Assembly (NCBI RefSeq): GCF_042677945.1
Contig: NZ_JBHUDN010000003.1
Source: Haloplanus litoreus
GTDB lineage: Archaea > Halobacteriota > Halobacteria > Halobacteriales > Haloferacaceae
DNA: 64,000 nucleotides
Strand: one strand, 5' to 3'
Below are positions 33,829 through 41,554 of the stretch, one piece after another (positions within the stretch are counted from its first letter, which is position 1; each line of letters opens with the position of its first letter). The position numbers and the translations under genes were made by a program. Under the pieces are notes generated by a model. That model saw nothing but the letters and a program-made list of their open reading frames with translations. It was not told the origin of the DNA and made no database searches.

Positions 33829-35202
33829 ATGGAACACGTCGACGTAGCCGTCGTCGGCGGCGGACCCGCCGGATCGGCGGCGGCACACGCGGCAGCCGAG
33901 GCCGGCGCGTCCGCGCGGGTCTTCGAGAAGGGGGTCCCCCGCGACGACCGACCGGGACTCGGTCCGGACTCGACAGACGCCGCCGGCATCCTCGATTACT
34001 GGGTCGACATCATGGGCATCCACCCCGACGAACTTCCCGACGGCGTCCTGCTATCGGAACTCGACCGCGCGACGTTCGTCGGCCCGTCGGAGTCCTGCGT
34101 CCTCCACAACACCGGCATCGAATCCTCGTACGACGGCTTCGGCTACACCTTCCACCGTGCCCGCTTCGACGACTGGCTTCGGGAACGGGCCGAGGCGGCT
34201 GGCGCCGACTACCGCGTCGGCGTCTCCGTCAGGGACGTCGAGACGACGCTCGACGACGACCCGCGACACACGCTCCGTCTGGCGGACGGCGACGCAGTGA
34301 CTGCCGACTTCGTGATTCTCGCGGACGGCCCACAGCGCACCGTCACCAACCGGGTCCTCGACCGCTATCTTCCCTACCCGGTGACCGACCACCTCGGAAC
34401 GACGACGGCCAACCACATCGCGTACCAGGAACACCGGGAACTGCCGCCGGCAGTCGCCGAGGACCTCCGTGGCGCCATCACGTTTTGGTGGGGGTACATC
34501 CCCGGCCACACGGCCTATCCGTGGGTCTTCCCGAACGACGACGACGTGGCCCGCATCGGCCTCACGATGCCCATCGGTCTCGACCTAGACGAGGTGACGG
34601 ACCCGCAGTCCTACGCCCTGATCCATCCGGACGACGAGACGGTTCCGGGCGGGAGCGAGTATCTCCGTCGCCTCCTCGAACACGAGTACGGCGACGAGTA
34701 CGACGTTCCCGAGGACTTTCCCCTGGTCGAGGACCGGGGCAAGTCCCAGGGTACCGAGACATACCCCATCTCCTCGACCAGGCCCGTCGACTCCCCCGTC
34801 GACGCCGGCATCGCCGTCGTCGGCGGGGCGATGGGGACGACCTCCGCGTTCCACGAGGGAGGCGACCACGTCGCCGTCCGCACGGGCGCTATCGCGGGCG
34901 AACGTGCCGGGACGGGCGACCTCTCGGGCTACAACGCTGCGTGGAAAGACGCCATCGAGGACGAGATTCTGCGGAACGTGACGATGGCCGACATGGTGGA
35001 AGAGTACGGTCCGGAGGACTGGGACAACATCTTCCGCACCGCCCGGAAGATGCTCGCCGAGGAGGAGGGATTCCGGATGTTCGAGCGCAAGTTCGCCGCC
35101 GGGTGGAACGCGATCAAACTCCTCGTCAGTTACCGCTGGCGGAAGCGTCGCCTCCGGCGGGGCGGCTACGTCAATATCTCCGAAGACGACTACGTCTACT
35201 GA
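33829..35202 (+). CDS. Geranylgeranyl reductase family flavoprotein
   Basis: 457 residues. FAD-binding start MEHVDVAVVGGGPAGSAAAH (GxGxxG), the PxxYxF/substrate region FTFHRARFDDWLRERAEAAG-like segment (GYTFHRARFDDWLRERAEAA), DFVILADGPQRTVTNRVLDR, and FAD motif 2 GIAVVGGAMGTTSAFHEGGD. GGR proteins saturate the double bonds of isoprenoid chains in archaeal lipids or quinones. This member is longer than the core enzyme and its C-terminus (FERKFAAGWNAIKLLVSYRW, KRRLRRGG) is basic, maybe membrane-associated. It could be another FixC-like dehydrogenase; the exact substrate is open. Divergent from the dehydrogenase gene. Confidence 0.85.
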   Translation: MEHVDVAVVGGGPAGSAAAHAAAEAGASARVFEKGVPRDDRPGLGPDSTDAAGILDYWVDIMGIHPDELPDGVLLSELDRATFVGPSESCVLHNTGIESSYDGFGYTFHRARFDDWLRERAEAAGADYRVGVSVRDVETTLDDDPRHTLRLADGDAVTADFVILADGPQRTVTNRVLDRYLPYPVTDHLGTTTANHIAYQEHRELPPAVAEDLRGAITFWWGYIPGHTAYPWVFPNDDDVARIGLTMPIGLDLDEVTDPQSYALIHPDDETVPGGSEYLRRLLEHEYGDEYDVPEDFPLVEDRGKSQGTETYPISSTRPVDSPVDAGIAVVGGAMGTTSAFHEGGDHVAVRTGAIAGERAGTGDLSGYNAAWKDAIEDEILRNVTMADMVEEYGPEDWDNIFRTARKMLAEEEGFRMFERKFAAGWNAIKLLVSYRWRKRRLRRGGYVNISEDDYVY

Positions 35203-35325
35203 CTCCGACGGTCCGCAAGACGTTAGCCCGTGGGGGGCGTATCGCCGTGTGCGTGCCTTCAGTCCCCGCCCGAGTACGCCCACCAGGGCGCGATGACCGC
35301 GCGGCGAACCCGGGCACGTGACAGA

Positions 35326-35392
35326 GGTGGTTCCACGAACCACCGACGGGAGGCGTGCGACGCACGCCGACCGGGGCAGGCGATGCCTGCCC
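35326..35392. other. Three consecutive perfect hairpins, possible structured RNA
   Basis: Within 67 bases there are three back-to-back dyads. They are ggtggtt-ccacg-aaccacc (35326-35344), ggcgtgc-gac-gcacgcc (35352-35368) and gggcaggc-gat-gcctgccc (35374-35392). Stems are 7-8 pairs with loops of 3-5. Further weaker stems lie on both sides (cgcg-atgac-cgcg at about 35290). The strand is not known. Confidence 0.6.
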
Positions 35393-35483
35393 GAACGTGG
35401 CGCCGTCCCCACGCATCCGACGGCCGCCCGGCACGAGGGTTAGCCGGCCGACACGGCACGCCGCCAGGGATGAGGCCGGACGT

Positions 35484-35503
35484 TAGTGTTCCGGGCGTAC
35501 ATC
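35484..35503 (+). repeat. Direct repeat copy 1 (left edge of accessory region)
   Basis: The 20-base sequence tagtgttccgggcgtacatc is identical to the copy at 39977-39996, 4.5 kb away, in the same orientation, and 17 of the first 20 or so bases are echoed at 35712. It could be an insertion-sequence terminus left behind, or a recombination site. Confidence 0.85.
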
Positions 35504-35711
35504 GACCTTTTTCAGCGCTCGCTACGCTCGCTTGCAAAAGCTCGACCAAAAGCACACCTCAGTCGATCCGTTCCGTCCCTCAGTCGTCAGCCTCGCGCTC
35601 GCGTCCGTTCGCGCGAGTGAACCGGCGACCTACCGGGCTCTCCGAGCCGTTCGGTCGGTAGATGCTTGCTGATTTTACGTTCATCAGGCATACTCGTAGC
35701 GTCTCGCCCGG

Positions 35712-35731
35712 TAGTGTTCCGAGCGCACTAT
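35712..35731 (+). repeat. Direct repeat copy 2 (diverged)
   Basis: tagtgttccgagcgcac matches copies 1 and 3 with two substitutions over 17 bases. It shares the preceding cgg with copy 3 (ccggtagtgttcc). Same orientation as the others. Confidence 0.7.
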
Positions 35732-36022
35732 GAGAATCACTTATAAATAATACAAATCACGTCACCGACTACCTCCCGTTGAGGGAGATTCTCCCGTATC
35801 GACGGCTTTTCCGCCCACGTATTTGGAGATTGTCGATGACGACGACCCGCGGATGAGAGCTGCCGGGAGTACTGATATCCGTCTACTTTGGATAGCCGTG
35901 CGAAATAAGCGCCCGTATCTCGCACAAGAGCGACTCTAAAGTTAGCCTATTCAAATGTAGTGAGACAACAGCGGGCAGTGACCGAAATTGATGTCTATTC
36001 TCTCGATACATCACAATCTATA

Positions 36023-36691
36023 CTATTCGGACGCATCTCCATCCAATATGGATTTACATTCCTCTATCAACGACGGATATTCGAATTGACACTCTGACTG
36101 CAATCCGATCATCAAAAATCCGCCATCCGAGTAAATCACGATCCGATTCAGTTCGGTGAAGGATTGAACTTCGTAACGGAGTTCGCCAACGATTTCGGCA
36201 GCCTTTGTATCGGTGTGGCTGAACTCCTTGATCAGGGTTTCCGACGATTTCACAAGTTGTTCCTCGGAGAACGTGTTCCGCATCTGGTCATGGAAATAGT
36301 ACATGCTGACGGTCCCCCCATCGTAATATCCTACTCCGGTTACTTTCTCTCCGAGTCGTTGGTGAAGATAGGCGACTATCTCTCGATGGGTGGAAGGAAT
36401 GTTAGCGATGTCGTTCTGCCAAGTTATCTGGTTTGTTTTTGCCCGGATCTCTTCACCGAACTCCGTCAATTCGTACAGTCGGCCTTTGTGTTGATCCTCG
36501 GGAACTGCGAGGGAGACAAGATCCTTCTCGCGTAATTCCGACAGAGTTCGGGACACGTGTGGCTGTCGGATACCCGTCTTCTGCGCGATCGAAGTCGGCG
36601 TTAGCTGACCTGCTTGAGAGAGCGACTGGATGACGTCCATCCGGTACGTCGAACGCAAAACATAGGATTTCGTATCTGGATCATCGGCCAT
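36023..36691 (-). CDS. Winged-helix transcriptional regulator
   Basis: 222 residues. The N-terminal ArsR/MarR-like winged helix reads YVLRSTYRMDVIQSLSQAGQ, LTPTSIAQKTGIRQPHVSRT and LSELREKDLVSLAVPEDQHK, ending GRLYELTEFGEEIRA. The C-terminal 110 residues (REIVAYLHQRLGEKVTGVGY onward, later ELNRIVIYSDGGFLMIGLQS) form a separate domain I do not recognise, maybe for signal binding. Base composition is visibly less GC-rich than the flanks. It diverges from the LOV/PAS kinase gene with 125 bases between them, so the two are probably a functional pair. Confidence 0.82.
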   Translation of the reverse strand: MADDPDTKSYVLRSTYRMDVIQSLSQAGQLTPTSIAQKTGIRQPHVSRTLSELREKDLVSLAVPEDQHKGRLYELTEFGEEIRAKTNQITWQNDIANIPSTHREIVAYLHQRLGEKVTGVGYYDGGTVSMYYFHDQMRNTFSEEQLVKSSETLIKEFSHTDTKAAEIVGELRYEVQSFTELNRIVIYSDGGFLMIGLQSECQFEYPSLIEECKSILDGDASE

Positions 36692-36816
36692 TCTGTATGT
36701 GAATCAGTCCCACAGGGAAAAGTTCTGATGAAGCTGAAGATCTTGGTGGTTGTGATTTTATTCAATAAAAGTGACTTTATACCATTTGAATACCAGACCA
36801 CAGGTGTACGTTAGAG

Positions 36817-39800
36817 ATGGTGGATCCCACACTAAGCGTTCATGAGGCCCGTCAGCGACTCCATGAAATCGTTCGAAAGGATGTACCATTTAATGACAAA
36901 GCGCGTGAGGCGTTAGAGCTTGGCGAACAGTATCTCGGCGTGGACAACGGCTATCTCACCCGGATCGATCAAGAAACCAATCACTGGGAGATCGTCGTCA
37001 CGACCGACACGGCAGACGGACAGGCCCCGCCTGGCCTTGAACTAGAGCTTCAGGAAACGTACTGTCGTGAGACCATCGAAGACGACGTTCCCTTCACACT
37101 CCACGATGCATCTACCCAAGGATGGGGCGACGATCCCGCCTTCGAAATCAGCGGGCATCATACGTATCTCGGTATCCCACTCATTACTGAGGAAGAACCC
37201 TACGGAACCGTCTGTTTTGCTGCGGACGAACCCCGTTCTGAATCGTTTAGCGAGGCTGAGACGCAGTTTGCTGACCACCTTACACGATTGCTCGAACGCG
37301 AACTCGAAAAAGAGCTCATTGAGGGCGAACTCACGAATCAGACCAACCTTGCCACGGTTCTTCACCGAGTCCTGCGGCACAATCTTCGAAACGAAATCTC
37401 CGTCATTCGGGGCTATACGAAGCTCATGGCCAAGCAACTGGATAACGATTCCATCGGTGAAACTGTTCTCACCCATATCGACGGCTTGATCGAGTTAAGT
37501 CAGAAAGCCCGCGAACTGGAAGAAGTCATCACCACCAGCTCCGAACGACAGTCCACCGAGATTGGCACTCTGATTGAGGATATTGCCGAGGAGATTACCC
37601 AGGAATATCCGGCTGCGTCGATCACTGTTGAGTACGACAACGAAATCCAGGGGGACGTGCTGCAGAACTTCGATCGGGCCATCGAGGAACTCATCGAGAA
37701 CGCTGTCAAACACAGTGGCGACAATCCCCATGTCACGGTTGCTATCAGGACTGTCCCGAACGGTATCGAGATTCACATCGAAGATAATGGACCCGGGCTT
37801 CCTGATCACGAAGCCGAAGTCCTCACATCAGGGGTAGAGACGCCACTCACCCACGGCTCCGGCTTGGGCCTCTGGTTGGTCTACTGGATTGTGTCAAGCC
37901 ACGACGGATCCATCGACCCGGAGATCACGGAACACGGGACGACGATGACGGTTGCTATCCCCCGGAAGCCCGACGTTCCTGCTCAACAACAGGTGACAGA
38001 ACTGACGCGGTCGCGTGACAAGTACAAAACAAGCTTCGAAGAAGCGTCTGATGCGATCACTATCGTTAATGACGATGGCAGAATTGTAGATGCGAACGAA
38101 GCAGCGAGTACGATATTCGGCGTCGAGAACAACGAGCTACTCGGGCGGTCGTTAACGGAATTTTTCCCTGACGAGTTTGCATTCGATACCGAGTGGCAGC
38201 ACTTCCAAGAGACCGGCGATCAAAGAGATACAACGACGATAATCGGTGCCGATGGCGTAGAGAAAAGTATTGAGTACTCGGGAACGTCAAATATTATCCC
38301 CGGCCAACACCTCTTCATTAGCCGGGATATCACCGAGCGCAAAGAGCGTGAACGGGAGGTGACGGAGTTAAAACAGCGGTATCAAACCCTGGTTGAGGCG
38401 GCCCCCGATCCATTGTTCGTTGCAGATCCTGAGACCAGAGAGATAATTGAGGTGAACGAAGCCGCCGAAACGTTACTCGGGATGTCATCTGACGAAATTA
38501 TCGGGATGCATCAGCCCGAGATCCATCCCTCGGAGCAGACCGAACTCTATCGGCAAGTGTTCAAAGAACACGTCGAATCGGGTGGAGTGAAGCGCCGGCT
38601 TCCCGATGGATCACACATAACTGTTGTGACCGCCAACGGGGACCACGTCCCGGTCGAGATCAGCGCTGCTACGGTCTCGCTCCCTAATGGGCCTGTAACC
38701 TACGCCATTTTCAGGGACGTCTCTGAGCAGATTGAACGCGAGCAGGAAGTTGAAGAGACCACACAACGGCTCCAACTCGCCTTAGAAGGAACGGACACGG
38801 GAGTCTGGGACTGGACTATCGGCTCGGCCGAGGTACGCTGGAGTGAGTCTCTGGAAGGATTGGTCGGGATCGAACCAGGTACGTTCGAGGGTACCTTCGA
38901 TGCGTTCGCGGAGTATATTCATCCTGACGACAGAGAGGGAGCCACTGCCGCTGTTGAACAGGCCGCCGAAACCGAGAGTCGATTTCAGACCGAGTATCGT
39001 ATCCAGCGCGAGAATGACACAGACATCTGGGTCGAATCACGGGGTGAGGTCTACGACGATGGCGGCGATTCCAAGCGGATGGTTGGCATCGTCACTGACG
39101 TCACCGAGCGCAAAGAACGTGAGGCGGAGCTGACCCGGAAAACAGAGGCGATGGAGAAGGCACCAGTCGGGATAACACTCTCGGACCCGGATCAGTCGGA
39201 CAACCCGCTGGTATACGCGAACGAACGCTACCGTGAATTAACCGGGTACGAGGAATTCGAAATCCTCGGACGAAACTGCCGATTTATGCAGGGCCCGGAG
39301 ACCGATCCCGAACCGGTTGCCGAGATACACGACGCCATCGACAACGAGGAGCCAGTGTCGACCGTGCTTCGAAACTACCGGAATGATGGCACGATGTTCT
39401 GGAACCACGTGACGATTGCACCGATCAGAGACGAAGACGGTGAGGTCAGCAATTGGGTTGGATTCCAAGAAGATGCCACCGAGCGTATCGAACGCGAGCA
39501 ACGACTGGAGTTAGCCGAGACCGTGTTCGAGAACACCCAAGATGCGCTGTTCGTTATTGACGTTTCCGAGGACCGCGAGTTCTACGTCGAGCGTGTGAAT
39601 GAGGTCTATGAAGAGTTGACGGGCCTCTCGAACGACGAAATCGCCAGCAAGACGCCCACGGAAGCTGTTGGTGACGAAATCGACAGTGAAATCGAGTCGC
39701 AGTACCGCGAGTGCGTGGAACGGCAGGAAACGATTCAATACCCGGAAGAAATCCCAGTTGATGGCGAGCAACGGCAGTGGGAAACGAAAGTCACACCCGT

Positions 39801-39861
39801 AATTAGCGAGGGGCGGGTTGACAAACTGGTCGGTGCGATGCGGGATGTCACGGAAGTATAA
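36817..39861 (+). CDS. Sensor histidine kinase: GAF, kinase core, then PAS-PAS-PAS-LOV-PAS
   Basis: 1014 residues, no membrane helix. Order: GAF about 15-165; phosphoacceptor region LATVLHRVLRHNLRNEISVI (His188); ATPase with N box ELIENAVKHS (291-300), G1 EDNGPGLPD and G2 GSGLGLWLV (347-355); then five PAS-type modules at about 403-510, 520-640, 652-765, 775-890 and 895-1012. The fourth is a canonical LOV domain: LGRNCRFMQGPETDPEPVAE with the flavin-adduct Cys821, and LRNYRNDGTMFWNHVTIAPI with the flavin-contacting Asn residues, then VGFQED with the conserved Gln. Haloarchaeal kinases normally end in the catalytic core; here it precedes the sensors and the protein stops at RDVTEV. A TATA-like ctttatacc lies near 36772. 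Blue-light sensing is inferred from the motifs. Confidence 0.9.
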   Translation: MVDPTLSVHEARQRLHEIVRKDVPFNDKAREALELGEQYLGVDNGYLTRIDQETNHWEIVVTTDTADGQAPPGLELELQETYCRETIEDDVPFTLHDASTQGWGDDPAFEISGHHTYLGIPLITEEEPYGTVCFAADEPRSESFSEAETQFADHLTRLLERELEKELIEGELTNQTNLATVLHRVLRHNLRNEISVIRGYTKLMAKQLDNDSIGETVLTHIDGLIELSQKARELEEVITTSSERQSTEIGTLIEDIAEEITQEYPAASITVEYDNEIQGDVLQNFDRAIEELIENAVKHSGDNPHVTVAIRTVPNGIEIHIEDNGPGLPDHEAEVLTSGVETPLTHGSGLGLWLVYWIVSSHDGSIDPEITEHGTTMTVAIPRKPDVPAQQQVTELTRSRDKYKTSFEEASDAITIVNDDGRIVDANEAASTIFGVENNELLGRSLTEFFPDEFAFDTEWQHFQETGDQRDTTTIIGADGVEKSIEYSGTSNIIPGQHLFISRDITERKEREREVTELKQRYQTLVEAAPDPLFVADPETREIIEVNEAAETLLGMSSDEIIGMHQPEIHPSEQTELYRQVFKEHVESGGVKRRLPDGSHITVVTANGDHVPVEISAATVSLPNGPVTYAIFRDVSEQIEREQEVEETTQRLQLALEGTDTGVWDWTIGSAEVRWSESLEGLVGIEPGTFEGTFDAFAEYIHPDDREGATAAVEQAAETESRFQTEYRIQRENDTDIWVESRGEVYDDGGDSKRMVGIVTDVTERKEREAELTRKTEAMEKAPVGITLSDPDQSDNPLVYANERYRELTGYEEFEILGRNCRFMQGPETDPEPVAEIHDAIDNEEPVSTVLRNYRNDGTMFWNHVTIAPIRDEDGEVSNWVGFQEDATERIEREQRLELAETVFENTQDALFVIDVSEDREFYVERVNEVYEELTGLSNDEIASKTPTEAVGDEIDSEIESQYRECVERQETIQYPEEIPVDGEQRQWETKVTPVISEGRVDKLVGAMRDVTEV

Positions 39862-40274
39862 AAGAAGAAAGCGCCTCACATGTTGGGAGTATTATTGATC
39901 CGACGAATTATCCGGCATCAGTCTATAGAGCGTCTAATTTCACTTCCGATGAGCCTACTAGTAGATTGTCGTCCGGTAGTGTTCCGGGCGTACATCTTCC
40001 GCCACTATCGGAATACGCTCTATAGCCACGGACGTCGTGCGGACGCATTCGGGGAACGGTCGGCGCTGGTCCGTCGGGTCGTCGGTGCCTAGCGGTGTCG
40101 CCCCGACCACTCGTTTGTCGTCGGCCGACGGCGAGTACCGAACACGGTCGAGTCGGCCGAACGTTGGCAGAGAGACGACGGAACCGTCCTCACGGAACCG
40201 CCGGTGGTCGGACGGACATCACGGTGGGAACCGAACTGATATATCGGTACGTCCGGTACGACAAGAACGAGACT
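39862..40274. other. 413-base intergenic region with repeat copy 3 and a promoter
   Basis: No gene is supported. The left part is AT-rich, directly after the kinase stop. The repeat copy lies at 39977-39996. GC content returns to the genomic level after about 40030. A TATA-like gatatatcgg (40237-40246) precedes the small acidic gene at 40275. Confidence 0.6.
39977..39996 (+). repeat. Direct repeat copy 3 (right edge of accessory region)
   Basis: tagtgttccgggcgtacatc, identical to 35484-35503. Together the two copies bracket the winged-helix regulator and the PAS/LOV kinase. Confidence 0.85.
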
Positions 40275-40424
40275 ATGCCATGGGGAGTTAACACGGAGTT
40301 CACCGAGGAAGAGGGACCCGAAGTAGAGATCGAAGAGGATCAGGAGAAAGTCGAGCGGAGTGAAGAGGGGTCCGAAACCACGCAGGACTTCGATATCGAC
40401 GAAGCGATTTCGAACCTGGACTGA
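40275..40424 (+). CDS. Small very acidic protein
   Basis: 49 residues: MPWGVNTEFTEEEGPEVEIE followed by a Glu/Asp/Ser-rich middle and DFDIDEAISNLD. About two fifths of the residues are acidic, so it is probably unstructured or a partner-binding peptide. ATG 40275 lies about 33 bases after the centre of a TATA-like gatatatcgg, consistent with a near-leaderless mRNA. No family recognised; the N-terminal MPWG and terminal DEAISNLD segments look like the conserved ends to search with. Confidence 0.6.
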   Translation: MPWGVNTEFTEEEGPEVEIEEDQEKVERSEEGSETTQDFDIDEAISNLD

Positions 40425-40867
40425 TCGGGACGGTCCCGCCGGTCCGTCGTCGTCCCCGTGAGAGAACTACCGGTCGGAAGTGAGTACGATCCGGGGGAGC
40501 CGCCACCGCCGATCAGTCGCGTAGCGGGTCTTCGAGCATCGACCTGTCGAAAGCGGACGCTGCCCCGTCGCTCCCGCCCGTTGGAAAACGCCTCCGATGA
40601 CGACACGGACACACAAAACGGGGGTAGTCTGAGCGGAGTGACTCTTACTCGTACCGTATGCGACACGTCGTTCGAGGTTCCGCCGAATACAGGGCACGGA
40701 TCGGTCGTCGGTCGTCAGATCTCTCAGCGGAGCAATACCGGCCAACCCGCCCGGTATCCGTGGGGTGATCTCGCAGGCCGACGCCCCACTCGCGGACGAC
40801 TTTTTCCGGGGACACCTCGTTGGGAACTGATATGGGGGTTTATTGTATTGCCACTGAAAGGACTGGT
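40425..40867. other. 443-base intergenic region, only a promoter seen
   Basis: Open frames in this stretch have poor codon composition and no recognisable motif. A TATA-like ggtttattg (40846-40854) lies about 20 bases before the ATG at 40868. The preceding gttgggaactgatatgg resembles the sequence before the 40275 gene (gtgggaaccgaactgatata), which may be a shared control element. Confidence 0.5.
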
Positions 40868-41341
40868 ATGACACTCGATGTAGAGGTTCCGGAGTCACCG
40901 GACCTCTCGAACCGGGGGATGCCGCGCGAGTTCGAGTGGCAAGACGAGACGCTCGGATCGGAGGAGTTCTACCGCGAGGATCTCGAAGACCTGCTCCAGG
41001 AGGGTGCGTGGAAGGAGGGGTTCAACGAGTGGGCCGAATACACGAACCTCGGCGAAGAGCAGGTTCGGATCGTCAACGACCTCGGCCTGTTCCAGGCGCT
41101 CGACTTCTACTGGGACCCAACCGAAGACCGCCTTCGCTTCGACGCCCCGTCGATGCCGGACGACTGGAGAGAGCGAGACGCGACTGAGTCGCTCGATTCG
41201 GGCACAGTCTCGATGATCGACGCCGCGTTAGAGGACCTCGGCCGAGCCGTACAGGAGGTGCTGGAGGACTACCTCGAACGGGACGACGAGGCGTCTAGCT
41301 ATGGCTGGGGTGAGGAAACGTACGGCAAACGCGGGGAGTGA
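40868..41341 (+). CDS. Acidic haloarchaeal protein of unknown function
   Basis: 157 residues starting MTLDVEVPESPDLSNRGMPR. It is rich in Trp, Glu and Asp (FNEWAEYTNLGEEQVRIVND, then QALDFYWDPTEDRLRFDAPS). A helical C-terminal part follows (MIDAALEDLGRAVQEVLEDY). No signal or membrane helix, and no family recognised. An upstream in-frame ATG at 40820 is disfavoured because the TATA-like box at 40846 lies inside that extension. Neighbouring genes look stress-related, but no function can be given. Confidence 0.7.
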   Translation: MTLDVEVPESPDLSNRGMPREFEWQDETLGSEEFYREDLEDLLQEGAWKEGFNEWAEYTNLGEEQVRIVNDLGLFQALDFYWDPTEDRLRFDAPSMPDDWRERDATESLDSGTVSMIDAALEDLGRAVQEVLEDYLERDDEASSYGWGEETYGKRGE

Positions 41342-41554
41342 GTCCAGTTACCACAGTCCCGATCCAAACTCCTGTCGTAGCGTGTGGGACTGTTTGCACG
41401 TCCGATCGCCGGACTGCGTGCGGTCGGGTCGGTGATGATGTACGAACCCTACCGTCGGTGTCCGTCAGAGATTCCATCGTCACTGTCGCATCCCGCTCGT
41501 AGTAATCACACCCGGTACGACCGTTCCGTCGGGCGGCGGGCCGAAGGCCAACGC

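Larger units (their letters stand above)
35203..36022. other. 820-base region without a supported gene
   Basis: The left part (35220-35480) is GC-rich and full of short perfect hairpins. It is followed by a repeat copy at 35484, a stretch cgctcgctacgctcgcttgc (35517-35536) of the kind scattered through haloarchaeal DNA, a second repeat copy at 35712, and an AT-rich part (35740-36022) with no coding signal. Open frames here have atypical composition and match nothing I recognise. Confidence 0.6.

Noticed and set aside
35220..35480. RNase P RNA or SRP RNA gene
   Set aside because: The universal RNase P and SRP core sequences were not found on either strand.
35230..35661. 143-codon plus-strand frame in the hairpin region
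   Set aside because: Arg/Pro-rich translation generated by palindromic GC-rich DNA, with no promoter and no recognisable domain.
35484..35731. Repeat copies as a CRISPR array
   Set aside because: Only three copies with irregular spacing (about 210 and 4250 bases) and no cas genes.
35203..40274. Prophage or integrative element
   Set aside because: No integrase, capsid, terminase or tRNA attachment site is present; the island claim rests only on repeats and composition.
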